Origin: Macrolepiota albuminosa | Taxonomy: Eukaryota; Basidiomycota; Agaricomycetes; Agaricales; Agaricaceae | DNA length: 64,000 bases | Assembly: GCA_027475525.1 (NCBI GenBank) | Contig: JAMWFC010000132.1 | Location: 977,074-1,041,073 of the forward strand | Reading direction: 5' to 3' | Shown: positions 33,701 through 44,389 of the stretch, piece by piece | Numbering within the stretch: position 1 is the first letter of the stretch | Layout: each line of letters begins with the position of its first letter | The notes under the pieces: generated by a model | Told to the model about the DNA's origin: nothing | What the model saw: the letters and a program-made list of their open reading frames with translations, nothing else | The model's database searches: none | Translations under genes and position numbers: made by a program

Positions 33701-35632
33701 GAGTTATACGGGTTATTTCGAGCGTTTCAGGCGCTTCGCATGTACTTGATTGGAGTTAGGAACTTGGTTGTGGAAGTCGATGCGTGCTACATCAAGGGGA
33801 TGTTACGAAACCCAGATATTCAGCCATCAGCAAGTATGAACCGCTGGGTGGTCGCAATTCTAACGTTCCACTTCGAGTTGGTTCACGTTAAGAGTGCTTT
33901 CCATGGGCCTGACGGGCTATCACGCCGACCAAGACAACCGGGAGACGAGTTGCCAGACCCTAGCAACAATGATGTGTTTGAGGATTGGATTGATTGTCTG
34001 CATGGTTTTATACACATTATTCAGCTACCCAGGCCGCTACTCCGGGAAGACTGGCCGAGATCTACGCGGCTACACCCTATAGCACCATACCAACTGGAAC
34101 CTTATCAAGCCGTACCCACATTTTACATGGAGGAGATCTACAACGTCGCTAAGGTTCCTGACGCGCCCAAGATAGTAGAAGAACCCAGACTCTTACGCGA
34201 AGACAGCCAAAATTTGCCATACACAGCTATCCCCCGGAGCGCCAAGGCTAAAGTAGAAGATCAGCGAGTTGACCAAGTTAGGCAATGGTTAGGAGATTTG
34301 CAGCGTCCGCCAGCGCTTAGCGATGTGGAATACGCCACATTCATAAGATATGCGACTACATTCTTTCTCGATAACGATCAACTTTGGCAACGATGCAGGG
34401 ATGGGGCTCATAAATTAGTAATCGCGTCAGATAAACGAGTCCGGATTCTACGTGCTATGCACGACGACTTGGGGCATCGAGGACTCTACGCCACGAGGGC
34501 CAGTTTGTTAGAACGCTTTTGGTGGCCTCAAGTTAGCGCTGATATAGCGTGGTATATCCGTACTTGTCATCTATGTCAAGTACAGCAGACAAGACAAGTC
34601 TTAATACCCCCTACGGTAGCTATGCTGGCACCTCTGTTTGGGAAGATTTATGTGGATACTATGCATATGCCGAAGTCAGGGTGCTACAAGTACATTATAC
34701 AGGGAAGATGTTCGCTGGTCCATTGGCCGGAATTTTGTATGCTGCAACGAGAAAACACCGACGCTATAGCTAAGTGGCTCTTTGAGGATGTAATATGCAG
34801 GTGGGGGGCGTTAAGGGAAATCGTTACTGATAACGGACCCCCAATTGTGAAGGCGCTGACTTATCTAGCAAGGAAATACAATATCAATCATATACGAGTA
34901 TCAGGCTACAACAAGCGCGCTAACGGTATTGTCGAGCAACCGCATTTTGATGTTAGGCAGGCCATATTTAAGGCAGTAGACGGGGAAGAAAGTTGCTGGA
35001 GTGAAGCGACTTACTCAGTATTTTGGTCAGAACGGGTCACGGTGCATAAGCGAATGGGGTGTTCTCCTTACTATGCAGCTACAGGGACACATCCGTTGCT
35101 ACCGGCAGATATTATCGAGGCGACTTACCTACAGCCACCTCCCAACTCGGTTCTATCGACTACGGATGTAATAGCTAGATGCGCTGTAGATCTGCAGAGG
35201 CGTACAGAGGACTTAGCGTGTTTGCACGAGACGGTTTTTCAGGCTAGGCGACAGGCAGCTCTTCGATTCGAAGCAGAACATAGCACTACGATACGAGACT
35301 ACAACTTTGGCACAGGCGCGCTAGTACTGATGCGTAACTCCAAAATAGAAGAAACTCATAACAAGAAAATGCGCCTGCAGTACTTAGGCCTGCTAATGGT
35401 GGTCTCCAGAAACCGAGGGGGCGCTTATGTTCTTTGTGAACTGGACGGCTCAGTATTACACAGACCAGTGGCAGCGTTTAGATTGCTCCCTTACCTAGCA
35501 CGAGAACAAATATTGTTACCCCTGTCAGCTCTAGACATCAACACTGCTAAGCTACGAGAACTGGAGGAAACAGAATTAGTAGATGACGACGAGGCGATGC
35601 CAGAGGAAGATAGCGCAGACGAATCGACTTAA
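30744..35632 (+). pseudogene. Pol of A1 (protease, RT, RNase H, integrase)
   Basis: Protease: VDSGSQIISMA near 31524 with the catalytic Asp. RT from 32650: KKNGKLRIVHSLEPLNK, GATLDLYVGYDERLIHP, FQTPFGALRLVTLPMGW and SFIDDVGI at 33053 (FIDD form). RNase H: ILAVDTSYIAIGFFL near 33560 and PKLELYGLFRAFQ near 33695. Integrase: HHCC zinc region HDDLGHRG...CHLCQ at 34460-34580, catalytic Asp in YVDTMHM (about 34650), Asp in VTDNGPP (about 34830), Glu in IVEQPHFD (about 34935). The frame changes once near 31886-31929 and is stopped by TGA at 32615, 33383 and 33644, all in the frame that runs to 35632. An intact ancestor needs only these three reversions plus a solution for the frame change. Confidence 0.9.
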
Positions 35633-37651
35633 GGACGATTGGATCAAAGGCGCTAGAAGGTAGCGCCCGCTAAAATTGACACTACGAGACATACAGCAGA
35701 CAAACTACAATATAAGAAACCATGATGCTACGACAAACGACAGAAATACTGATACCCCTATCTCCACGGGATACACTAGTGACAACGCTACTCCCTAGCA
35801 TCTTCGGTAAAGACACAATGGGGCATGTAGCGAACAGCAGGGGGAGAGAGATGGTCAGGACCAAAGATGGAGGGAAAGATGCTGGGCGGAGAGTTGGAGG
35901 GACTACTGTCACCAGTAAAATGGGACATGATACGGCATTCCTCTGGGACCAGCAAGGGTAGCAGGAGGATGGTCAAGGTTTAAAATGAAGGAGTTAGCAG
36001 CGAGGAAGACGGAAGTAGAGGAAAGAGCTTACGATGTGCGAGGTTTCCGAGAGTAAACGTTCCATGGAAAGAAGGGTGCCGTGGATAGGAGGCTAGCGTG
36101 AGCGGCGTCAACAACAGCGAGGGAACATAAGGAGCCCCTAGCTTACCGGATTCGGAGGGGTGGCAGTTGTGATGTGCCAATCAGTGGTGAGATAAGAAAG
36201 TAGGAGGTACCGGCGGCGAAGGAGGAGGATGTTGGAATTAAAATTCCGCCAGCCACGCTCTGGGATTCAGCAGAAGAAGGCCTCCAGCCGCTCGAGGATG
36301 ATAGGGCGAGCTGGTTCAGGGGAGGGCAACAAAGCGAAGGGAGCCTCTATGGTGTGTGTGGGTTAGCGACGTGGCAAATATACCCTCAGGAGGTCCATGC
36401 AGGGTCGCGAGGTCTAGGGAAATGGAACATGTGCTACGGTTCATGTGGGAACGGCAACAAACAATGTTATTACGACTATGGAAATCTACCTACGAAAACG
36501 AACTACAAACAATTGGGATCTGTCAAATCAGTGGCGTTCGAAGATGATGGTATAGCCTCACCGGAGCGACGTGGAAAAAGGAAGGGCAGCGCCTCAGGAG
36601 GGAAGAAGAAGAGCAGGACAACGAGGAAAGAAGTTGAATGGGTGATCGGGAGGGCCCTTAAAAATACGAGTAGCCTCATACTTGCAAGGAGCCTGACGAG
36701 GCTATGATTAGCCTAAAAACGAAGGAGGAAAGGGAAGAAACGCACCAAGTAGTAACTTTCGTCAAGAAGCAACTCGAGCTGCGCCGCCAGATCAGTGGAT
36801 GGAATTCCCTAAAAGGAGGTAGCTATGAGATGGGAGCAAGAGTACTAAAAACGACACCGACGTGATAGGTCTGGCTCCAGGACTTCTCATAGTCCAAAGA
36901 AATCAGAGGGCGGTCGTCCTCCCAAATTTCGCAAGCGACACGCAGTAAACAGCAGCGCTGACTTAACTCTAACACCCCCACTGCCAGCTCGGGCACCCCT
37001 TCGGCAGGGTAGTAATGAAAGAATGAGGTCGTGCGATCCATGAAACTGGGGGGATCTATGGCGATGTAGGGGCGATTACAACGAGGAGTCCACGCGGTGC
37101 CAGACAGAGTGGTCATACCAAAGATTGATGAGGGCGCCTGATGATGAACAGGCAATTTATAGGTTAAGTGAGACTGGTGGATAGTGATAGCATGGGAGGG
37201 ATCTTTGCACAGAAGCACTGACCCTGGCAGGGATGATAGTCAATTAGAGGAGGCTGACTCGAGTTAGCGCGCTTACCGGGACAGCAATATTCAATGGTAC
37301 TAGGGTCCACCGGACTAGGCGATCTCCGGCGTTTATTTCTTTATATGTTAAACTTCTTGTATGCATCCGCTTATCATTTTACAGATTACAACTTGCGCTT
37401 CTAGGCCGGCACGGTATTCGCTATTGGACCACGCTGGCGAAGGGGTTTTTCCGCTATGATGATTTACTGAGCGATTTCCCCATTTTTCTTATTTTCTTGA
37501 ATTTACGAGACTTACACTTTCTTGGTTCAAAAGAGCAGAATTTATTTCATTTTCTTGTAGTTACAGCAAAAAGGGGGGAAAGAGAAACAGAGGCGACAGC
37601 AAAAAGAAAGTATAGTCCATAATAACGAACGACGGCGCTACGACCAAGCGA
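35633..37651 (-). other. A1 antisense region 2, degenerate coding
   Basis: Downstream of pol and of the antisense zinc-cluster gene. The best frame is 36823-37218 on the minus strand, with TSFFHYYPAEGVPELAVGVL and CEIWEDDRPLISLDYEKSW. The same protein segment is found in A2 (43561-43779) and, on the opposite strand of the window, in A3 (about 52200-52420). Further weak frames at 35788-36180 (MAHHNCHPSESGKL, FGPDHLSPPAVRYM) are matched in A2 at 42499-42891. Preservation in three copies suggests a second antisense exon set or the 3' part of the first gene's transcript. No family recognised. Confidence 0.5.
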
Positions 37652-40122
37652 TCACTCTGGACCGGTACGTGGGGACCTATCCAGTGGCAACAAGTCGCCA
37701 TCCTGGATATGGTTGATCTCATGCCAAGCTAGCGCATCAGCGATGTCATCATGGAGACAAATCAAAAGTTTCTGGCGGCGTTCTAGAAAGGCGAGATGGA
37801 CACGGGCATCAGCGAGATCGCGACCAACTTCCTCGGTAACGTTATTAACATGATGATGCTGGCGGCGGAGTTCGGCGGCGGGACGGATAGCGATAATAGG
37901 ATAGGAGACCCGATTGCCAAGCCAAGGAAAAGCATTGCCGGTGACACGAGTTGCAGGACAAGGAGACCAGAAGGGATCGATCTGCGAACGCTAAGATGTA
38001 GCGAGAAAGAGTAAACAAAAAGCGACATATGCGAACAGAAATGGGAGCACGAGCGGTCCACTCATGGCGAGCCTTGCTAGGAGACATAGCATGGGTGGAA
38101 GAAAGACTGATACCATACGGAGGAAAGTAGGACCAATGAGAAGGGCGCTCGGTGGAAACTAAGGTGTCCTCAGAAATAAGTGCCTCAGAAGCGGTGCAGA
38201 GGCTAGAGGATGGCAAGGAACTACGAGGAGGAGTAATAGACAGGGTAAGAAGGACAAGAGCGGGAGCGGTGCTAGCCTCGGTAGGGCCTGGAGGGGAGTT
38301 AGCGCCCTCCACCGACATGGGAACATCGGTAGTAGGTGCGACTTCAACAGGAGGGACGGCTGACGACCTAAACAGGCGAATTAGAAAGGTAGCGAAAACT
38401 TAGGAGGAACGTACTGGTGGCTACGTTGGGCACTCTGAGGAGAGTTAGCGGCAAGGGGTGGAGAGAGGCGAAGCAGAAGAGCTCGTACCGCCAACAAGTC
38501 AGCTGCGGAAAGGATAGGTGTGGGCGCCACTTCGTCATCAGGCTCACCCTTGGCGTCTCTTTCAGTACCGTCGCTTTCATCTGACGACGAACCAGAAGTA
38601 GATAATACGACCGGGGTAGCAGGCGCTAGCTCATGGCGCTTACCAGGGCTCTTGGGAGAAGCAAGGGTAGGCTTACGTTTCAAGAGAGTTGGGTGATGAG
38701 GCGAACGGGTAAAAGGAGCAGCAACGGTAGTGCCATCCTGGATAATCGGAAGCGCCAAGCTAGCAACGCTAATCAAGATCAGTTGGTGGGCAGCATGCAG
38801 TTTGCATTGGCAATGAACAAAATCCCACGCATTGCAAACCAGAACCGCGCGCTCGAAGTTACGCTGCATAATAGCGTCCTTACCACGTTCACGGGTGTGG
38901 ATACCGGCAAAGGCACAGCCGCGCCTTAGCACATCACAACGATAGCAAGGGAGCGAAGCGGTCGGGAATCAACACCCCTCAGGGTCATTTTCAGACCAGC
39001 ATTTGTCACACTAATCATAGTTATAAGTCAAGGGAAGACTCGCTAATAGAGAACTGAAAACTTACGGCGCCTACGCGAGTCCGAAAGGAGTGACAATCCT
39101 GAGGAGACACAGTGACTTTCTTCTTAGCGCCCAGGACGAGAGTACCAGCAGGGAGGCCAGTATCTATAATGGTAGTGTCGCAGCGCTGACGCAATAAGTC
39201 ACGAAGCTCCGCGTCATTAAACATAGTCTGTCTCGGCGCCTAAAAGCAAGTAGGTTAGGCGCCAACATGTAGCGAACCGAAAGAAGAAAGGACTTACATC
39301 ATAGGGGGGGGTACCTTGAGGAGGAAAGTGAACCTGAGAAGGATGAGGAACTAAGAGGGAGGATGACAGAAGAAGAACGTACAGGACGTTTAGGAGGACT
39401 AGCGCTAGCAGAAGGGGCAGCACGCTCGATAACAACGAAAGGTTTACGAGAGGGAAGTTGAGAAGCGGTACGAGTCGGCCCGACTTTGGCAGAATCGGTA
39501 GGAAGAATACCGGTACGCTTAATAGCCAAATGAAGAGGACGGGAGCGCGTGGGGGAAGCTAATTCATGAAAGGGGCTACCAAGGGTAGGAGATACATGAA
39601 CAGAGGGAACAATGGGCGCAGGAGTAGCGGGAGCGGTATGGAGCGGAGGACCAGAAGGAAAGCTATGTGGAACCGAGGACGTGCCGACTACAATAGCGAT
39701 CAAAACAAGCGTAAGGGGAAGAGAGAAACCTACTTCGTCAAGATCGGTTCCGGCCAATAACGCGTCAATTTCGTCAGTCAGCAAAAGGGCCTAGCAGGAG
39801 CGCTGAACTTTAGCGCTACCGGTAGGAAGATGCGGTAACTTACAAATAAGCTCGTGAATGGACGCAACCATTTGGCACCCTCATATTCGCGGTACCAGAC
39901 TACGCACCACTCATGAACTTTGACTTTACGTGCCCAGGAACTATCAGGGCCATGTAACAACATCCAACGTTGGTAAAGATGCATAATGGCAGAAATTGTC
40001 TGTGGCACATTGGAGGAACTTGCCACTTTAGCGCAGTCAAACAATGATGAGGCTTTTTCTAGGAAATTGGCAAGAGCAGTGGCAGAAATTTTAGACATAT
40101 CGTGGAGGAAAAAGGAGGGCAA
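37652..40122 (-). pseudogene. Antisense accessory gene of family A with Gal4-like Cys6 cluster (A1 copy)
   Basis: Runs opposite to gag-pol. The first exon (ATG at 40098 or 40122) encodes MSKISATALANFLEKASSLF to WYREYEGAKW. GTAAGT donors and AG acceptors then define several short introns (for example 42 nt after TDLDEV). Later exons are Ser/Pro-rich, then FNDAELRDLLRQRCDTTIIDTG, then a cluster at 38915-39010 with Cys spacing C-x2-C-x8-C-x8-C-x2-C-x6-C (CDKCWSENDPEGC ... PCYRCDVLRRGC), then AWDFVH, an acidic Ser/Asp stretch (SSDESDGTERD), and a C-terminal helical part ending DGDLLPLDR with a stop at 37652. The spacing resembles fungal Zn2Cys6 DNA-binding domains (C-x2-C-x6-C-x6-C-x2-C-x6-C). 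This copy has a TGA after the third Cys where A2 and A3 have Trp. Role unknown; a regulator of the element is an inference. Confidence 0.65.
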
Positions 40123-40230
40123 TAAACAAAGAGGTGCAAAAGATGACCTTATAAGAGAGCGACGACATCACACAAATTACAGTGCTGCTGGAATAGTGAC
40201 GGCGCTTGACTGAGGACAGTCAATTTTTCA

Positions 40231-40242
40231 GTTGGGGGGAGA
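40231..40242 (+). promoter_or_regulatory. Polypurine tract of A1
   Basis: GTTGGGGGGAGA abuts the 3' LTR, the expected plus-strand primer. The same tract precedes the A2 3' LTR at 46976-46987. Confidence 0.8.
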
Positions 40243-41250
40243 TGATGGGCTTCTGCTCGGATTAGGTGCATCAAGGGACATTACAGGGCTACAGGAAGGC
40301 TAAGCTACCGACCTCTGACTAGCCTAGGACGAAGGAATGGGCATCCAGAAACACCACACATCCCCTACTAGCCGACACTCACACAACAACCTAGGAATTG
40401 AGGTGCTACAAGAAATACTGTGGATGCAGCAACAGAGGATAGCGCCCAACTCACTTCTGACTAAGCACCCAAAAGAGTATCATTAGGCACTGACACCTGC
40501 CGGAACGATGCCATCAGAAAAAGTGTAAAAGCTTGACACCTGGACTTACGGAAATTGGGGAAATAAGTAGCACCGGCATTAGCGCCGTCGACTTATGGTG
40601 TCTGCCTGATTTTCTCCAACTATAACCCGAGCTGTCCAGGCCAATCGGAACTATACTTAGAAAAGGCGCAGACAACTTCAAAGACTTACTATTAGCCAGC
40701 AGTAGCCGTGGCCAATGAGCTGTTAAGCCGTTGGTCGCCGTTATACATGTGCTGATGGTCGCCGTTGACAGGTTGCCATTAGCTACCGTCAGGAGGCGAG
40801 GCGCTAAATTCTAGCGCTTCAGATGGACTTTTCTTGAATCACGTTAGCATACCATATAAAAGTTAGGTAGAATTTTTGTAAATAACAAGGAAAGAACGGA
40901 GTCTACTTCACCTCTCGTTTTTAAGTGCTATCGAGCCTTAGCCTTCTCTAGCATTGGTCATCGTCGGACTACAGGCGCTAGACTCGTCCCAGCATTAGCG
41001 ATATTTACAGTGCCACTACGGGCACAGCACGTTATGATAATTCTTATTTTTCTACTAAAGAGCGGCCGTTTCGTTGCTCACCCTCTTGCCAGGTAGCGTC
41101 GGAAGCGCTAAACGTTAGCGTGTCCACCGAGATATCTTACTCGAGCACACTGGGACCCCTGCCCCGACTCTCGCACCCTTACGCCAAAGCGCTGGAGATG
41201 ACGTCTTGAGACGTAGCGAACAGCGCACCCAACCACCATTGGCATCATCA
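40243..41250 (+). repeat. Shared LTR: 3' LTR of A1 and 5' LTR of A2
   Basis: TGATGGGCTTCTGC to GGCATCATCA. It is followed at once by integrase sequence of A2 with no primer site, so A1 and A2 form a tandem with one LTR between them. Confidence 0.95.
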
Positions 41251-41253
41251 GTG

Positions 41254-41812
41254 GCTACAGGGACGCATCCTTTGCTACCAGCAGATATTATCGAGGCGAC
41301 TTACCTACAGCCACCTCCCAACTCAGTTCTGTCGACTATGGACATAATAGCTAGACGCACTGTAGATCTGCAAAGACGTACAGAGGACTTAGCGCGTTTG
41401 CACGAGACGATCTTTCAGGCTAGGCAACAGGCAGCTCTTTGATTTGAAGCGGAACATAGCACTACAATACGAGACTACAACTTTGGCACAGGCACGCTAG
41501 TACTGATGCGTAACTCCAAGATAGAGGAAACTCATAACAAGAAAATGCACCCATGGTACCTAGGCGTGCTAATGGTGGTCTCCAGAAACTGAGGGGGTGC
41601 TTATGTTCTCTGTAAACTGGACGGTTCAGTATTACACAGGCTGGTGGCAGCGTTTAGATTGCTCCCTTACCTAGCACGAGAACAAATATTGTTACCTCTG
41701 TCAGCCCTAGACATTGACACTGCTAAGCTACGAGAACTGGAGGAAACGGAACTAATAGATGATGAAGAAGCAATGCCAGAAGAAGATGACATAGATGAAT
41801 CAACTTAAGAAC
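41254..41812 (+). pseudogene. Integrase C-terminal remnant of A2
   Basis: ATGTHPLLPADIIEATYLQ to ELEETELIDDEEAMPEED, the same end as A1 pol. Two in-frame stops are visible, after the QAAL segment (CGA to TGA) and after VVSRN (CGA to TGA in the opposite copy). The catalytic residues lie in the deleted part. Confidence 0.85.
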
Positions 41813-41815
41813 GAC

Positions 41816-42334
41816 TGTCAGGGGACTCCTCATTCCTTTCTTCTTTCACTCTTTATTTCTTCACTCTCCTTTCATTCACTTCCTTATTTCTTCTATCATT
41901 CTCTCATTTTGCTGTTACTACTTTTTCAACACTATCTGTTAGTACTATTCTCAACCTTTGAGGTGCTCTGGTTCTTTAGCTATCACTCAGACAAGTGTGG
42001 GCCCTTCAGCACCGCTCCAGGCTGCTTAGATAAGCCGGAGTTTGCCTTTCTGACTTCTAAAAGTCCGGAGTTTTCCTCCCTTGTTTGCACACTTGTTTGG
42101 TTAGTCAATTTTCGAGTTTTTAAGGTTTTGTTGTACTGTACAGTTGTTTCCCACGCTTCAGAGGCCCCAGAAGCGTCCAACCTGGCATAGGGAATCCCCA
42201 GACTTGTTCTCTTTGGATCTCCCTCTGCCAGGTGAGTAGCTATCTTGATATTGTCAGTATATATTCTAATACACTTTGGATCTCCCTCTGCCAGCTGTGT
42301 GACTGAGCCACAGCCTCTAGAGGTCGCCCTTACA
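41816..42334 (+). mobile_element. Solo LTR, family B (TSD ACGAC)
   Basis: 519 bp from TGTCAGGGGACTCC to GTCGCCCTTACA, flanked by ACGAC at 41811-41815 and 42335-42339. It interrupts A2 just after the integrase stop, and the A1-like sequence resumes at 42335, so B moved after A2. Confidence 0.95.
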
Positions 42335-43560
42335 ACGACCAGATCAAGGACGCTAGAAGGTAGCGCCCGCTAAAATTGATACTACAAGACACACAGCAGA
42401 CAAACTATGACATAAAAAACTATAAAACTGCGACAAAAGACAGAAAGACTGATACCCCTTCTCCACAGAATACACCAGTGATGACGAGAGTGACAACACT
42501 ACTGCCTAGCATCCCCAAGAAAAACATGATGAGGCGTGTAGTGAACATTGGGGGGAGGGAGACGGTCAGGACCAAAGATAGAGGGAAAGATGGTAGGTGG
42601 AGAATCAGAAGGACTACTGTCACCAGTAAAGTGGGGCACAATGCGGCACTCCTCTGGGACCAGCGAGGATAGGAGGAGAGTGGTCAAAGTCTAAAATGAA
42701 GGGTTTAGCGTTGAAGAAGACAAGTGGAGAAGAAAGAACTTACGATATGCGAGGTTTCTGAGAGTAAATGTTCCATGGAAAGTAGCGTGCCGTAGATAGG
42801 AGGCTAGTGTGAATGGTGTCAACAACAGCGATGGAACATAAGAAGCACCTAGCTTACCAGATTTGGAGGTGTAGCAGTCGTAATGCACCAATCGGCGGCT
42901 AGATAAGAGAGCAGGAGGTACCGGCGGTGAAGGAGGAGGATGTTGGAATTAAAATTCCGCCAGCCATGCTCGGAGATTCGGCGGAAGAAGGCCTCCAACT
43001 GCTCAAGGATAATAGGGCAAGCAGGTTCAGGGGAGGGTAGCAAAGTGAAGGGAGCATCCATAGCGTGTGTGGGTTAGCGACGCTACGTGCTAGCGACAAG
43101 GCAGATATACCTGCAGGAGGTCCATGCAGAGTTGCAAGATTTAAGGAAATGAAACATGTGCTACAGTTCATGCGGGAAGGGTGACAAATGATTTATTGCA
43201 ACTATGGAAATCTGTCTATAAAATCAAGCTACAAACAACTGGGAACTGTCAAATCAGTGGCATTTGAAGATGATGGTATAGCCTCACCAGAGCGATGTGG
43301 AAAAAGATACAAAAAGAAGGGGACAGCACCTCAGGAGGGGAGGAGAAGAGCGGGACGACAAGGAAAGAAATTGAATGGGTGATTGGGAGGGCCCTTAAAA
43401 ATGTGAGTAGCCTCATACTTGCGAGGAGACTGACGAGGCTACGATTAGCCGAAAGGGAGAAGGAGAAAAGGGAGGAAACACACCAAATAGTAACTTTCGT
43501 CAAGAAGCTGCTTGAGCTGCACTGCCAGATCAGTGGATGGAATTCCCTAAAAGGAGGTAG

Positions 43561-43970
43561 CTATGAGATGGGAGCGAGAGTACTAAAAATGACACCAATG
43601 TGATAGGCCTGGCTCCAGGACTTTTCAAAGTCCAAAGACCGCAGAGGGCAGTTGTCTTCCCAGATTTCGCAAGCAACACACAGTAAACGGCAATGACGAC
43701 TTAACTCTAGCACCCTTACTGCCAGCTCAGGCACCTCTTCTGCGGGGTAATAGTGAAAGAATGAGGTAGCATGATCCAAGAAGCTGGGGAGATCTATGGC
43801 AATATAGGGGCGATCACAATGAGGAGTTCACGCAGCACCAGACAAAGTGGTCATACCGAAGATTGATGTGGGCACCTGATGATGAACAGGCAATTTATAG
43901 GTTAGATGAGACTGGCGGATAGCGACAGCATGGGAGGGATCTTTGCAAAGAAGCACTAACCCTGGCAGGG
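43561..43970 (-). pseudogene. Antisense region 2 of A2
   Basis: TSFFHYYPAEEVPELAVRVL and FEKSWSQAYHIGVIFSTL match the A1 frame at 36823-37218. Upstream codons carry stops in this copy. No family recognised. Confidence 0.45.
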
Positions 43971-44389
43971 ATGATAGCCAATTAGAGGAGGCTGACTCGA
44001 GTTAGCATGCTTACTGGGACAGCAATATTCAATGGTACTAGGGTCTACTGGACTAGGCGATCTCTGGCGTTTATTTCTTTATATGTTAAACTTCTTGTAT
44101 GCATTTGCTTATCATTTACAGACTACAACTTGCGCTTCTAGGCTGGCGTGGTATTTGCTATTGGACCACACTGGTGAAGGGGTTTTTTTTTGCTATGATG
44201 ATTTACTGAGCGTTTTACCCATTTTCTTTTTTTCTTAAATTTACGAGACTTACACTTTCTTGGTTCAAAGAGCAGAATTCATTTTTATTTTCTTGTAGCT
44301 ACAGCAAGGGGGGGGAGAGAAAAACAGAGGCAACAACAAAAGAGAAAGCAAAGTCCACAGTAACAAACGACGGTACTACGACTAAGCAA

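Larger units (their letters stand above)
28303..41250 (+). mobile_element. Gypsy family A, copy A1 (about 12.9 kb, near complete)
   Basis: LTRs of 1010 bp (28303-29312) and 1008 bp (40243-41250) with TGATG...CATCA ends. The internal region has gag, pol (PR, RT, RNase H, IN) in the plus orientation and then about 4.6 kb with antisense coding. A 4-bp target duplication (GCGT at 28299-28302 versus GCAT at 47998-48001) brackets the A1-A2 tandem. Gag-pol is nearly intact: three in-frame TGA codons inside pol, each one C-to-T step from CGA. Total length is more than twice that of a typical fungal Gypsy element. Confidence 0.9.

Noticed and set aside
36241..36707. Plus-strand 117-codon frame in the A1 3' region
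   Set aside because: Lys/Arg-rich composition fits the complement of the antisense coding region; its A2 counterpart (43188-43603) is broken into other frames, so there is no sign of plus-strand selection.
39986..40213. 75-codon plus-strand frame identical to the one at 46731-46958
   Set aside because: Identity is explained by the near-identical antisense first exon of A1 and A2 on the other strand; no independent evidence of coding.
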